Below, piece by piece: positions 43,372-52,096 of a DNA stretch of 64,000 nucleotides. The notes under the pieces are model-generated. The model was not told the DNA's origin, ran no database searches, and worked only from the letters and a program-made list of their open reading frames with translations. Made by a program: the position numbers and the translations under genes. Within the stretch, counting starts at the first letter, position 1; every line of letters starts with the position of its first letter. The DNA is taken from contig CAVQGM010000002.1 in the NCBI GenBank assembly GCA_963712065.1, positions 1,736,001 through 1,800,000 on the forward strand, given 5' to 3'. Source of the stretch: CAVQGM01 sp963712065 (GTDB taxonomy: Bacteria > Actinomycetota > Acidimicrobiia > Acidimicrobiales > Acidimicrobilacustridaceae).

Positions 43372-44550
43372 ATGACCGAGGTCGTGATCGTCGAAGCCGT
43401 TCGCACGCCGGTGGGCCGGCGTGGGGGCGGCCTGTCCACCATGCACTCCGCCGACCTGCTGTCCGAGGCGCTCGGCGCCCTGGTCGAGCGGTCGGGCATC
43501 GATCCGGCCGAGGTGGGCCAGGTCATCGGCGGCTGCGTCAGCCAGGTGGGCATGCAGTCGTTCAACATCGCCCGCACCGCCTGGCTCAGCGCCGGCCTGC
43601 CGCTGTCGGTCCCGGCCACCACCGTCGACACCCAGTGCGGGTCGTCGCAGCAGGCCACCAACCTGGCCACCAGCCTGGTGGGCAGCGGTGTGGTCGACGT
43701 GGCCGTCGCCTGCGGCGTCGAGATCATGAGCCGGGTGCCGATGGGGGCGAGCGTCGCCCGAGAGCTCAACGTGGGCAAGGCGGTGCCCAAGTCCTACTTC
43801 TCCCACTACGAGTTCACCTCGCAGTTCGAGGGGGCCGAGCGCATCGCCGACAAGTGGGGCATCACCCGCGACGACGCCGACGCCTTCGGCCTGCTCTCCC
43901 AGCAGCGCGCCGCCCGGGCCTGGGCCGAGGACCGCTTCGCCACCCAGCTCGTGCCCGTCGACGCCCCCGACCTCGACGACGAGGGCAAGCCCACCGGCAC
44001 CACCCACCGGGTCGAGCGCGACGAGGGCCTGCGCGACACCACCCTCGAGGCCCTGGCCAAGCTGAAGCCGGTCGCCCGCGAGCACGGCGTGCACACCGCC
44101 GGCAGCTCCTCGCAGATCTCCGACGGTGCCGCCGCCGTGCTGGTCATGACCCGCGAGAAGGCCGATGCCCTCGGCCTCACCGCCAAGGCCCGCATCGTCG
44201 ACACCTGCCTCGTGGGCGTCGACCCCGTGCTCATGCTCACCGGCCCGATCGACGCCACCCACCGCCTGTTCGAGCGCACCGGCATGACCATGGGCGACAT
44301 CGACGTGGTCGAGATCAACGAGGCGTTCGCCTCCGTCGTGCTGGCCTGGGCCCGCGAGCTCGATCCCGACATGGACACGGTCAACCCCAACGGCGGGGCC
44401 ATCGCCCTCGGCCACCCGCTCGGCGGCACCGGGGCGATCCTGCTCACCAAGGCGCTCCACGAGCTGCACCGGGCCGACAAGACCAACGCCCTCGTCACCA
44501 TGTGCTGCGGTGGCGGGCTCGGCACCGGCACCATCATCGAGCGCCTCTGA
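43372..44550 (+). CDS. Acetyl-CoA acetyltransferase / steroid-type thiolase
   Basis: The 392-residue thiolase has the acyl-accepting cysteine in DTQCGSSQQA (C89), the GHPLGGTGA histidine (H348) and the second cysteine in MCCGGGLG (C378/C379). VEINEAFASV is the further active-site block. The QCGSSQQA variant resembles actinobacterial FadA5/FadA6-type enzymes of sterol side-chain or ring degradation rather than biosynthetic thiolase. It would cleave 3-ketoacyl-CoA with CoA. Its acyl-CoA partners lie elsewhere in the window. Confidence 0.88.
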   Translation: MTEVVIVEAVRTPVGRRGGGLSTMHSADLLSEALGALVERSGIDPAEVGQVIGGCVSQVGMQSFNIARTAWLSAGLPLSVPATTVDTQCGSSQQATNLATSLVGSGVVDVAVACGVEIMSRVPMGASVARELNVGKAVPKSYFSHYEFTSQFEGAERIADKWGITRDDADAFGLLSQQRAARAWAEDRFATQLVPVDAPDLDDEGKPTGTTHRVERDEGLRDTTLEALAKLKPVAREHGVHTAGSSSQISDGAAAVLVMTREKADALGLTAKARIVDTCLVGVDPVLMLTGPIDATHRLFERTGMTMGDIDVVEINEAFASVVLAWARELDPDMDTVNPNGGAIALGHPLGGTGAILLTKALHELHRADKTNALVTMCCGGGLGTGTIIERL

Positions 44551-44602
44551 CCCTCCCCTCGCGGCGCCGCCGCCTCACCCACACCGCCACCGGGGAGGCC
44601 CC

Positions 44603-45157
44603 GTGCCACGAGCCCACACCCGTCACCCCTCGACCGCCCGGTTCCTCGTCGCCGTCGCGCTCGCCATCGTCTCGTCGGCCGGGATGGCCGGCTGCGGTGA
44701 CGGCGGCAGCTCCTCGTCGCCGCCGACCGAGGGCGCCTTCGTCGAGCGGGTGGTCGACGGCGACACCCTCGTCGTCACCGTCGACGGTCAGGAGGACCGC
44801 GTCCGGCTGATCGGCGTCGACACGCCCGAGACCAAGCACCCGTCCAAGCCGGTCGAGTGCTTCGGGAAGGAGGCGTCGGCGTTCACCGAGTCGCTCCTGC
44901 CCGAGGGCACCGAGGTGCGCCTCGAGCGCGACGTCGAGGCCCGCGACCGCTACGACCGGCTGCTGGCCTACGTCTACCGGGTCGACGACGGGCTGTTCGT
45001 CAACCGCGAGCTCCTGGCCCAGGGCTACGCCGCCGTGCTCACCGTGCCGCCCAACGTGGCCCACACCGACGAGTTCGTGGCCCTCGCCGGGGAGGCCCGC
45101 CGCGAGGGTCGGGGCCTGTGGTCGGCGTGCGGCGACGTCGGGGTGCCGGCGGCGTAG
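44603..45157 (+). CDS. Thermonuclease (SNase) family lipoprotein
   Basis: The 184-residue protein has a lipoprotein signal (FLVAVALAIVSSAGMAGC, the lipobox cysteine at ~34) and a staphylococcal-nuclease domain: VERVVDGDTLVV, RVRLIGVDTPETKHP and LERDVEARDRYDRLLAYVY, which hold the catalytic arginines and acidic residues. It should be a calcium-dependent nuclease on the outer face of the membrane. GTG 44603 is the start that gives a complete signal peptide. It lies 52 bp after the thiolase. Confidence 0.85.
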   Translation: MPRAHTRHPSTARFLVAVALAIVSSAGMAGCGDGGSSSSPPTEGAFVERVVDGDTLVVTVDGQEDRVRLIGVDTPETKHPSKPVECFGKEASAFTESLLPEGTEVRLERDVEARDRYDRLLAYVYRVDDGLFVNRELLAQGYAAVLTVPPNVAHTDEFVALAGEARREGRGLWSACGDVGVPAA

Positions 45158-45193
45158 GCCGTCGTCACGGCTCCGGCGGTAGCGTGACGGGCG

Positions 45194-46027
45194 ATGTCCA
45201 CCCTCGCGGAGCGTCTCGGCCACGCCGCCGACGACCGGCTGCTGATCATCAACTGCGACGACCTGGGCGCGTGCCACGCCGCCAACACCGGCGTGTACGA
45301 GGCGCTCCGCCAGGGCGTGGCCACCAGCGCCACGCTCATGGTCCCGTGCCCGTGGGCCCGCGAGGCGGCGGCGTCCTACCTCGGTGAGGACGTCGGGGTC
45401 CACCTCACCCTGAACGCCGAGTACGACCTCTACCGCTGGGGACCCATCACCCACGCCCCGTCCCTGCTCGACGGCGACGGCGGGTTCCCCCGCACGGTCG
45501 AGGACGTGTGGGACCACGCCGACCTCGACGAGGTGCGGCGCGAGTGCCGGGCCCAGGTCGAGCGGGCGATCCTGTGGGGCTTCGACGTGAGCCACCTCGA
45601 CAGCCACATGGGCACCCTCCAGCTCCGCCCCGAGTTCTTCGACGTCTACCTCGAGCTGGCGGTCGACTTCGGGCTGCCGCTCCGGCTGTCGGGGGCGACC
45701 ACCGAGCGGTTGGTCGGCTTCCCGTTCCGCCGGTTGGCCGCCGAGGAGGGCGTGGTCTTCCCCGACCACTTCGTCTACGTGAACGGGGTGGGCAGCCGCC
45801 GTGCGATCGAGAAGACGCTGCTCGACCTGCGGCCCGGCGTCACCGAGATCTACGTCCACCCCGCGGCCGACACCGCCGAGCTGCGGGCCCTCGCCCCCGA
45901 CTGGGCCAACCGGGTCGACGATCACCACCTCGTCACCCACGACACCGGCCTGCGGGCGATGATCGAGCGCACCGGCGTGCAGCTCATCGGGTTCCGCGAG
46001 CTGCGCGACCTCCAGCGGGCCGCCTGA
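45194..46027 (+). CDS. ChbG/YdjC family carbohydrate deacetylase
   Basis: The 277-residue protein has LIINCDDLGACHAANTGVYE, GVHLTLNAEYD and DVSHLDSHMGTLQLRPE, the metal-binding motifs of the ChbG/YdjC family. The aspartates and histidines of the Zn/Mg site are intact. Family members remove acetyl groups from chitooligosaccharides or similar glycans. No signal peptide is seen. ATG 45194 is in-frame with a short upstream gap after the nuclease gene. Confidence 0.85.
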   Translation: MSTLAERLGHAADDRLLIINCDDLGACHAANTGVYEALRQGVATSATLMVPCPWAREAAASYLGEDVGVHLTLNAEYDLYRWGPITHAPSLLDGDGGFPRTVEDVWDHADLDEVRRECRAQVERAILWGFDVSHLDSHMGTLQLRPEFFDVYLELAVDFGLPLRLSGATTERLVGFPFRRLAAEEGVVFPDHFVYVNGVGSRRAIEKTLLDLRPGVTEIYVHPAADTAELRALAPDWANRVDDHHLVTHDTGLRAMIERTGVQLIGFRELRDLQRAA

Positions 46028-46047
46028 GCCGGAGGCCACCCGTCGGT

Positions 46048-46896
46048 TCAGGGGCGGCGCTTGCGGTACAGGCGGAAGGTGCGGCTCACGCCCGCCCCGG
46101 CCTTGGCGTAGAACCGCACGGGGTCGACCCAGCAGATCTCGCCGGCGGTGTGGTGGGCCACCATCAGGTCCCGGCACAGCGAGCCGAGCAGGGCGTGGCC
46201 CACCCCGCCACCGCGACCGGCCGGGTCGGTGCCCATCGGTCCGATCCAGCCGGTGCGGTTCACCGAGTGGCAGGCGAAGCCCACGACCGTGTCGTCGCGC
46301 CAGGCGCCGAAGCAGCCGCCCTGCTCGATCCCTCGGGCCGCTTCCGGCACCCACCACGGCCAGATGCCGTCGATGAAGCCGACCACCGCATCGACGTCGT
46401 CGGGCTCGAGCACCCGCCGCAGCTCGACCCCGACCGGCGGCTTGGCCCGGAAGGTCGTGGGAATGCCCATGTTGATGTCGCAGGCGAAGGACTCGAACTC
46501 GCGGGCCTCGGCCAGGCACATCATCGGGAGCATGCCCGTGTCGACCCCGGGCCACAGGTAGAACGGCGGCGCCCCGGCGAGCTGCACCTCGAACACGCCC
46601 CGGTCGAACAGCCAGTCCTCGGCGGCGGCCAGCAACCGGGTGCCGAGCCCGGTGCGCTGGGCACGGGGCACGACGGCCAGCAGGCTGACGTAGCCGACGG
46701 CGACGTCGCCGTGGCGACGGACCACGGCGCTCACCACCCCGTCGCCGCCGGGCGAGGCCAGCACGACGCCCTCATCGGCCTCGAGGCAGCACCCCAGCAG
46801 CTCCTCGGCGACCAGGCCCTCGTTCGGGAGCGCGAGGTCGACGATGCCGGTCAGGTCGTCCAGGTGGCGCTCGTCCCACTCGTCCCACTCGTCCAC
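46048..46896 (-). CDS. GNAT family acetyltransferase (double domain)
   Basis: The 282-residue protein has two GNAT-like halves: VAVGYVSLLAVVPRAQRTGL followed by GTRLLAAAE is the first acetyl-CoA site, and GPMGTDPAGRGGGVGHALL is the second. It probably acetylates a small-molecule amine. The start is repetitive (DEWDEWDE). GTG 46896 follows TAGCCT by 6 nt (plus 46903-46908). It is divergent from the TetR gene; the 62-bp gap holds both promoters. Confidence 0.8.
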   Translation of the reverse strand: MDEWDEWDERHLDDLTGIVDLALPNEGLVAEELLGCCLEADEGVVLASPGGDGVVSAVVRRHGDVAVGYVSLLAVVPRAQRTGLGTRLLAAAEDWLFDRGVFEVQLAGAPPFYLWPGVDTGMLPMMCLAEAREFESFACDINMGIPTTFRAKPPVGVELRRVLEPDDVDAVVGFIDGIWPWWVPEAARGIEQGGCFGAWRDDTVVGFACHSVNRTGWIGPMGTDPAGRGGGVGHALLGSLCRDLMVAHHTAGEICWVDPVRFYAKAGAGVSRTFRLYRKRRP

Positions 46897-46943
46897 GGAG
46901 CGAGGCTAGCCACCAGCCGCTCGACGGCCGCCGGAAGGAAATA

Positions 46944-46955
46944 TAGGATCCCCTA
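46944..46955. promoter_or_regulatory. Candidate TetR operator/promoter, TAGG-N4-CCTA
   Basis: TAGGATCCCCTA is an inverted repeat in an AT-rich island (46938-46960) of a GC-rich region, directly before ATG 46959. The outer ATA and TAT bases extend the symmetry. Confidence 0.45.
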
Positions 46956-46958
46956 CAT

Positions 46959-47642
46959 ATGCCGACCCAGGCCGAGCGCAAGGCCGACACCCGGGACCGC
47001 CTGCTCGAGGCCGCCGCCGCCCTGTTCGCCACCAAGGGGTTCGACGGGGTATCGGCCGACACCGTCGCCGCCGCCGCCGGCCGCACCACGGGTTCGGTGT
47101 ACGCCCACTTCGGGGGCAAGGCCGGGATGCTCCTGGCCCTGCTCGAGGAACGGGCCCTGGCCACCGGCCGGGCCATGAAACGGGCCCTGGCGGACGGCGA
47201 CGGGTCCACGGCCACCGGTCGCCGCCGTGCCGACGAGGTCGACACCCTGTGGGAGGGCTTCGCCGAGGGCGCCGACCAGGACGAGGCGTGGATGCTGCTC
47301 GAGCACGAGCTGTGGCTCTACGCGGCGCGCCACACCGACGCCCGTCGACGCCTGGCCACCCGCTACCGGGGCGCCCGCCGGGCCATGGGCCGCTCGTTCA
47401 CCGGCTGGGCCCACGAGCGGGGCGAGCCCCTGCCGGCCCCACCCGACCGCACCGCCACCCTGGTCCTGGCCCTGCTGTTCGGCCTCGACATGCAACGACG
47501 GATCGAGCCCGGCTCGGTCCCCGACGACCTCGCCGAGCAGGGGCTCCGCCTGCTGCTCGGACGGACACCGCCGACCGACCCTCCACCCCGGAGGCGACCG
47601 GCCCGACGAAAGGAGCGCCCCCGTGCGCACCGAGCTCTGTGA
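46959..47642 (+). CDS. TetR family transcriptional regulator
   Basis: The 227-residue protein has a TetR DNA-binding domain (about residues 12-58): TRDRLLEAAAALFATKGFDG, then VAAAAGRTTGSVYAHFGGKAG. The ligand domain is of normal length with an arginine-rich tail. It overlaps the following nitronate monooxygenase gene by 20 bp, so the two are one operon and the regulator probably senses that enzyme's substrate. The AT-rich inverted repeat before its start is a likely operator. Confidence 0.82.
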   Translation: MPTQAERKADTRDRLLEAAAALFATKGFDGVSADTVAAAAGRTTGSVYAHFGGKAGMLLALLEERALATGRAMKRALADGDGSTATGRRRADEVDTLWEGFAEGADQDEAWMLLEHELWLYAARHTDARRRLATRYRGARRAMGRSFTGWAHERGEPLPAPPDRTATLVLALLFGLDMQRRIEPGSVPDDLAEQGLRLLLGRTPPTDPPPRRRPARRKERPRAHRAL

Positions 47643-48741
47643 GCGCCTCGGCATCGAGTTCCCGATCTTCGCCTTCACCCACTGCCGCGACGTGGTCGCC
47701 GCCGTCAGCAACGCCGGGGGCCTCGGCGTGCTGGGCGCGGTCGGCTTCTCGCCCGAGCAGCTGGAGGTGGAGCTGGAGTGGATCGACGAGCACACCGACC
47801 GCCCGTACGGCGTCGACGTCGTCATCCCGGGCAAGTACGAGGGCATGGGCGAGCTCGACCCGGTCAAGCTCGAGAAGGACCTGGCGGGGATGATCCCCGA
47901 CGACCACCGCCGGTTCGCGAGGCAGCTGCTCGCCGACCACGGCGTGCCCGAGCTCCCCGACGACGTCGAGCCGCCCGGCCTGCTCGGCTGGACCCTGGCC
48001 ACGGCCACGCCCCTCATCGAGGCCGCCGTGCGCCACGACAAGGTGAAGCTGATCGCCAACGCCCTCGGCACCCCGCCCCCCGAGGTCATCGACGAGATCC
48101 ACGACCACGGCCTGCTCGTCGCCGCCCTGTGCGGATCGGCCGCCCAGGCCAGCCGTCACCAGGCGGCCGGCGTCGACGTGGTGATCGCCCAGGGGACCGA
48201 GGGCGGTGGCCACACCGGCGAGATCGGCTCGTTGGTGCTGTGGCCCGAGGTGATCGACGCCGTGGCCCCCACCCCCGTGCTGGCCGCCGGCGGCATCGGC
48301 AGCGGCCGCCAGATGGCGGCCGCCCTGGCCATGGGCGCCCAGGGGGTGTGGACCGGCTCCCTGTGGCTCACCGTGGAAGAAGCCGACATCCCACCGGCGC
48401 AGATGCAGGCCTACTTCGACGCCACGTCGAAGGACACCGTGCGCTCGAAGTCGTTCACCGGCAAACCGTGTCGGATGCTGCGCAACGACTGGACGGAGGC
48501 GTGGGCCCGGGAGGACACCCCCGACCCGCTCGGCATGCCGCTGCAGTTCATGGTCACCGGCGAGGCCGTCGCCCGACACGCCCGCTACGCCGACAAGGCC
48601 CAGGCCGTCGGCTTCAACCCCGTGGGCCAGATCGTCGGCCGCATGGAGCGGGTCCGCAAGGTCCGCGAGGTCATCTACGACATGGTCGAGGAGTGCATCG
48701 AGTCGACCGAGCGGCTCGAGCGCCTGCTGGCCAAGGGCTGA
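47623..48741 (+). CDS. Nitronate monooxygenase family flavoprotein
   Basis: The 372-residue protein has IEFPIFAFTHCRDVVAAVSN, AGGLGVLGAVGFSPEQL, VIAQGTEGGGHTGEIGSLVL and VLAAGGIGSGRQMAAALAMG, with an inserted ~50-residue region after residue 75 (KYEGMGELDP...). GTG 47623 has AAAGGAG about 8 nt upstream and lies inside the TetR gene. The insertion and tail distinguish it from the 12411 paralogue. FMN-dependent oxidation of an unknown acyl or nitro compound is likely. Confidence 0.83.
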   Translation: MRTELCERLGIEFPIFAFTHCRDVVAAVSNAGGLGVLGAVGFSPEQLEVELEWIDEHTDRPYGVDVVIPGKYEGMGELDPVKLEKDLAGMIPDDHRRFARQLLADHGVPELPDDVEPPGLLGWTLATATPLIEAAVRHDKVKLIANALGTPPPEVIDEIHDHGLLVAALCGSAAQASRHQAAGVDVVIAQGTEGGGHTGEIGSLVLWPEVIDAVAPTPVLAAGGIGSGRQMAAALAMGAQGVWTGSLWLTVEEADIPPAQMQAYFDATSKDTVRSKSFTGKPCRMLRNDWTEAWAREDTPDPLGMPLQFMVTGEAVARHARYADKAQAVGFNPVGQIVGRMERVRKVREVIYDMVEECIESTERLERLLAKG

Positions 48742-48800
48742 GTCGCGAACGCCCGCCGGGGTGCCCGGTGGCGGGGAGCCCGCGTGCCAGACTCGGCCGG

Positions 48801-49190
48801 ATGCGTCGGTCGGGTCCGCTCCTCGTGGTCGTCGCCGCCGCGCTCGCCCTCGGCGGGTGCGGCGGCGACGACGACGCCGAGCCCGGCATCCCCACCGTCG
48901 ACTTCACCCCGACGGCGTCGATCGACGTGACCGCCGACGGACTCGGGTGCGGTCTGGAGACCGTCGTGGTGACCGAGCGGTGCGAGGTGCCGGCCGGCAG
49001 CGTGGTCGAGGTCCGCAACCGGACCGACGCCGACGCGAGGGTGCGCGGTGGCGATCTGTTCGACACCGGGAGGATGGAGCCCGGCGACACCACGACCGTG
49101 GTGCTGGCCGCGCCCGGTGACGTCGAGGTGGAGACCGTCGGGCCGCCCGACGCCACCCTGACGGTGGTGGTGACGCCCCGGGAGGGCTGA
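48801..49190 (+). CDS. Small lipoprotein
   Basis: The 129-residue product has a lipoprotein signal with lipobox LALGGC (cysteine ~20), then GDDDAEP and a beta-rich domain with two cysteines (DGLGCGLETVVVTERCEVPA) that may form a disulfide. The strands resemble cupredoxin-like or Ig folds. No function assigned. ATG 48801 follows CAGACT by 7 nt. Confidence 0.6.
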   Translation: MRRSGPLLVVVAAALALGGCGGDDDAEPGIPTVDFTPTASIDVTADGLGCGLETVVVTERCEVPAGSVVEVRNRTDADARVRGGDLFDTGRMEPGDTTTVVLAAPGDVEVETVGPPDATLTVVVTPREG

Positions 49191-49204
49191 CCGGTGCCGG
49201 CCGA

Positions 49205-50059
49205 TCAGCGCAGGCCGGCGAACAGGTCGTGCTCGGGGATCAGGGTCGCCACCCGGCTGTCGGCGAGGATGTACTCCTCGTAGGGGTGGATCTCCCGGGC
49301 CACGTCGCGCGGCAGGCCGAACCAGAACGGCGACGTCGGGTCGACCTGGGTGGCATGGGCCAGCAGGGCCTCGAGCCGCACGTCGTACCAGTCGCCGATG
49401 GGCACCGCGGTGGTGATCCGGTGGTCCTGCGAGGGCCGGTCGAACCACTTCTCGTCGAAGGGCGACTCGACGCCCAGCTCGACCATCTTCTGGTGCGTCG
49501 CCAGGATCCGCTGCCGCGACCAGACCGAGTAGTAGAGCTTCGACGGCGTCCACGGATCGCCGAGGTCGGGGTACCACGCCGGGTCACCGGCCCTGGCGAA
49601 CGCCGGGATGGAGATGTCGTGCACCATCAGGTGGTCGGGGTGCGGGTAGCCCTCCTGGTCGTCGCCGTAGGTGAGGATGACCTGTGGCCGCTCCCGGCGG
49701 ATGATCTCGACCAGCCGGCCGACGGCCTCGTCGAGGTCGGCGTTGGCGAACGCCTCGGGGCGGGCGTTGGCCTCGCTGTCGGGCATGCCCGAGTCGCGGT
49801 AGCCGAGCAGCACGACCTCGTCGTAGCCGATGATCTTGGCGGCGAGGGCCAGCTCGTCGCGGCGCACCGCGGCGAGCCGCTCGCGCACCTCGGGCGTGTC
49901 CATGGCCGGGTTGAGGATGTCGCCCTCCTCGCCGCCGGTGCAGGTGACGAGCACGGCCCGAACCCCCTCGGCCTTGTAGCGGGCGACGGTCGCCGCGCCC
50001 TTGGAGGCCTCGTCGTCGGGGTGGGCGTGGACGCTGAGCAGGCAGAGCGGCTCGGACAT
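49205..50059 (-). CDS. mca: Mycothiol conjugate amidase Mca
   Basis: The 284-residue protein matches Mca/MshB zinc amidases: SVHAHPDDEASKGAATVARY, TCTGGEEGDILNP, GYRDSGMPD and YGDDQEGYPHPDH, with H13, D16 and the later histidine as zinc ligands. The length and C-terminal tail (SPFWFGLPRDVAREIHPYEE) favour Mca over MshB. It cleaves mycothiol S-conjugates to release mercapturic acids, a detoxification route found in actinobacteria. Its presence is strong evidence for the phylum. Confidence 0.9.
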   Translation of the reverse strand: MSEPLCLLSVHAHPDDEASKGAATVARYKAEGVRAVLVTCTGGEEGDILNPAMDTPEVRERLAAVRRDELALAAKIIGYDEVVLLGYRDSGMPDSEANARPEAFANADLDEAVGRLVEIIRRERPQVILTYGDDQEGYPHPDHLMVHDISIPAFARAGDPAWYPDLGDPWTPSKLYYSVWSRQRILATHQKMVELGVESPFDEKWFDRPSQDHRITTAVPIGDWYDVRLEALLAHATQVDPTSPFWFGLPRDVAREIHPYEEYILADSRVATLIPEHDLFAGLR

Positions 50060-50097
50060 CCGACCAACCTACCGCCGCCGCGGGGGACGTCGAGGGG

Positions 50098-51360
50098 TCA
50101 GCGGGCGTTGAGGTCCCAGGTGCGCACCGGCACCTTCTGGCCGAGCGGTTCGAGCTCGAACTCGCCGGTGTCCTCGTCCTCGTAGAGCCGCCAGCCGAGG
50201 AGCTGCGCGAGGATCTCGCTCCCCTCGTCGGGACCGGAGGCGATGAGCTCGTCGTCGGCGAGCAGGCGCACGCTGCCCCGCGGCCGGTAGAGGTAGCGGC
50301 CGCCACGGCGAACGGCGAGCACGCCGAAGCCCGGGTCGATGTTGAGCTGGAGCTCGGCGAGGGTGGCGCCGTCGGCGGTGGAGCCGGCGGCCACGGGCAT
50401 GCGCACGACGACCTCGTCGGCCTCGCCCAACGCGATGTTCAGGATCGGGTGGATCTCCTCGCCCTGCTCGATGATCCACACCATCTGCTGGGCGGCGTCG
50501 CCGATGTCCTCGGCCGCCTGGGACAGGTGGAGCAGGCCGCGCAGCGGTGAGGGGTCGAACGACTCGGCACCGGCCCGCAGCACCCAGACCTCGAGCCGGT
50601 CCTTCATCTCGTCGAGGCGGTCCTCGAGGTGGCGCACCTCGGCGGCCAGGCCGAGGTCGCGGAACACGAGCGCCGAGTAGGCCAGCCCGACGGCGACCTC
50701 GGAGATGTTCTTCATCTCCACCAGCACGTCGATGGCCCGATCGAGGTCGGTGAGGGTGCCGTCCTCGGGCGGCACCGGCGGCTCCCAGAACGGGGCGTTG
50801 GCCAGCTCGCGGATGCGGGCGATGCCGGCCGGCGGCCCCTCGAGGAACAGCACGTCGCCGGGCAGCAGGACCTCGTCGCCCTCGACGTCGGTGACCCACT
50901 GGCGGTCCCGCCGGATGGCCATGACCCGCATGCCCGTGGCCACCGGGAGCTCGAGGGCGCTGAGCGGACGGTGGGCCATGTGGGAGCCGTCTCGCACGAG
51001 CACCCGGTGCGACACCTCGGCCGCCGACGACAGGTCGGCCACCAGCTCGCGGGGGATGCCGAGGCGGTGGGTGACGATGCGGGCGATGTCGACGGCATCG
51101 GCGGCGATGCGCTCGATGGCGGAGATGACCATCAGCACCGAGGCCATGCCCTCGGCCTCGCGGCGGTTGCGGGCGGCGAGCACGCTGACCGCCCGCATGT
51201 CGTGGACCAGGTCGGTCAGATCGCTCTCGAGCTCCTGCACCTCCTCGGCCATGTCGGGGTCGCCGAAGTACAGCGCCGCGTAGGCGAGGTCGACCATCAG
51301 CTCGGAGGTGTCCTTGGCCTCCGAGAGCATGGTGCGGAGATTGCGGGGTTTGTCGTCCAT
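50098..51360 (-). CDS. PhoU-TrkA_C duplicated protein
   Basis: The 420-residue protein repeats one two-domain unit: PhoU-like helices (about 5-105), TrkA_C (about 125-195; LALEL-type strand and DEVLLPGDVLFLEGP), PhoU-like helices (about 205-300) and TrkA_C (about 310-390; LQLNIDPGFGVLAVRRGG). It has no membrane helix or Rossmann site. Such proteins bind nucleotide or ions as cytosolic gates for K+ or Na+ channels. The channel-like gene 1.3 kb away may be its partner, which is an inference. Confidence 0.78.
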   Translation of the reverse strand: MDDKPRNLRTMLSEAKDTSELMVDLAYAALYFGDPDMAEEVQELESDLTDLVHDMRAVSVLAARNRREAEGMASVLMVISAIERIAADAVDIARIVTHRLGIPRELVADLSSAAEVSHRVLVRDGSHMAHRPLSALELPVATGMRVMAIRRDRQWVTDVEGDEVLLPGDVLFLEGPPAGIARIRELANAPFWEPPVPPEDGTLTDLDRAIDVLVEMKNISEVAVGLAYSALVFRDLGLAAEVRHLEDRLDEMKDRLEVWVLRAGAESFDPSPLRGLLHLSQAAEDIGDAAQQMVWIIEQGEEIHPILNIALGEADEVVVRMPVAAGSTADGATLAELQLNIDPGFGVLAVRRGGRYLYRPRGSVRLLADDELIASGPDEGSEILAQLLGWRLYEDEDTGEFELEPLGQKVPVRTWDLNAR

Positions 51361-51408
51361 GGAGGGCTGTCGCGGCGAGCATAGGCGCGGGCCCTACGCT
51401 GTTGCGCC

Positions 51409-52077
51409 GTGGCCGATCCCCGTCACCGCGCCGGTCCCGGCCGTGTCGCCCCCGCCGTCCCCGCCGTCGCCGTCGTCGTCGTCGCCGTCGTCGTCACCGT
51501 CGCGCTGGCGATCGGTGCGGTCGCGTGCGGCAGCTCCGGCCGCGAGCTGCGCGAGCCGACCCCCGGGGCGACCGCCCCACCCCGCCGGCCACCGGCTGCC
51601 GGCACCCGCCCGACGGTGTCGACCACGCTCGGCAGCTTCTTCGCCCTCACCACCGACGCCTGGACCCCGGCGGCGGAGATCCCCCGCAGGTACACCTGCG
51701 ACGGCGAGAACCTGTCGCCGCCGCTCGTCATCTCCCAGATCCCCGTCGGCACCGTCGAGCTCGCCGTCGTCATGACCGACCCCGATGCCGGCGGGTTCGT
51801 CCACTGGGTCGTCGCCGGCATCCCGCCGGCCACCACGTTCCTCGAAGAGGGCGTCGTGCCGGCCGAGGCGGTGCAGACCGCCAACGACGCGGGCACCGTC
51901 GGCTGGACCGGTCCCTGCCCGCCGGTCGGCGACGGGATCCACACCTACGACTTCGCGCTCTACGCCCTGCCGGTGCCGTCGGGCGTGACCGCCGCCGACG
52001 CGCCCGACGCCGCCATCGCCGCCATCCAGCAGGCGGCGACGGCGACGGCGCTGCTCACCGGCACGTACGAGCGGTGA
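51409..52077 (+). CDS. YbhB/YbcL family Raf kinase inhibitor-like lipoprotein
   Basis: The 222-residue protein has a signal with lipobox AIGAVAC, a proline-rich linker and a PEBP domain: RRYTCDGENLSPPLVIS, VVMTDPDAGGFVHWVVAGIP and TGPCPPVGDGIHTYDFALYA. PEBP-type proteins bind phosphorylated ligands; bacterial members have no agreed role. GTG 51409 follows TACGCT by 8 nt. It is followed 19 bp later by lemA. Confidence 0.82.
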   Translation: MADPRHRAGPGRVAPAVPAVAVVVVAVVVTVALAIGAVACGSSGRELREPTPGATAPPRRPPAAGTRPTVSTTLGSFFALTTDAWTPAAEIPRRYTCDGENLSPPLVISQIPVGTVELAVVMTDPDAGGFVHWVVAGIPPATTFLEEGVVPAEAVQTANDAGTVGWTGPCPPVGDGIHTYDFALYALPVPSGVTAADAPDAAIAAIQQAATATALLTGTYER

Positions 52078-52096
52078 AGGGGTCGGGGGCTCGACC

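Noticed and set aside
10893..44550. Biosynthetic gene cluster
   Set aside because: There are many acyl-CoA and oxidoreductase genes but no PKS, NRPS, terpene synthase or RiPP core; a catabolic role is the simpler reading.
51440..51500. GTCGTC/GCCGTC low-complexity run
   Set aside because: It encodes the hydrophobic signal peptide of the PEBP lipoprotein and is explained by Val/Ala codons.
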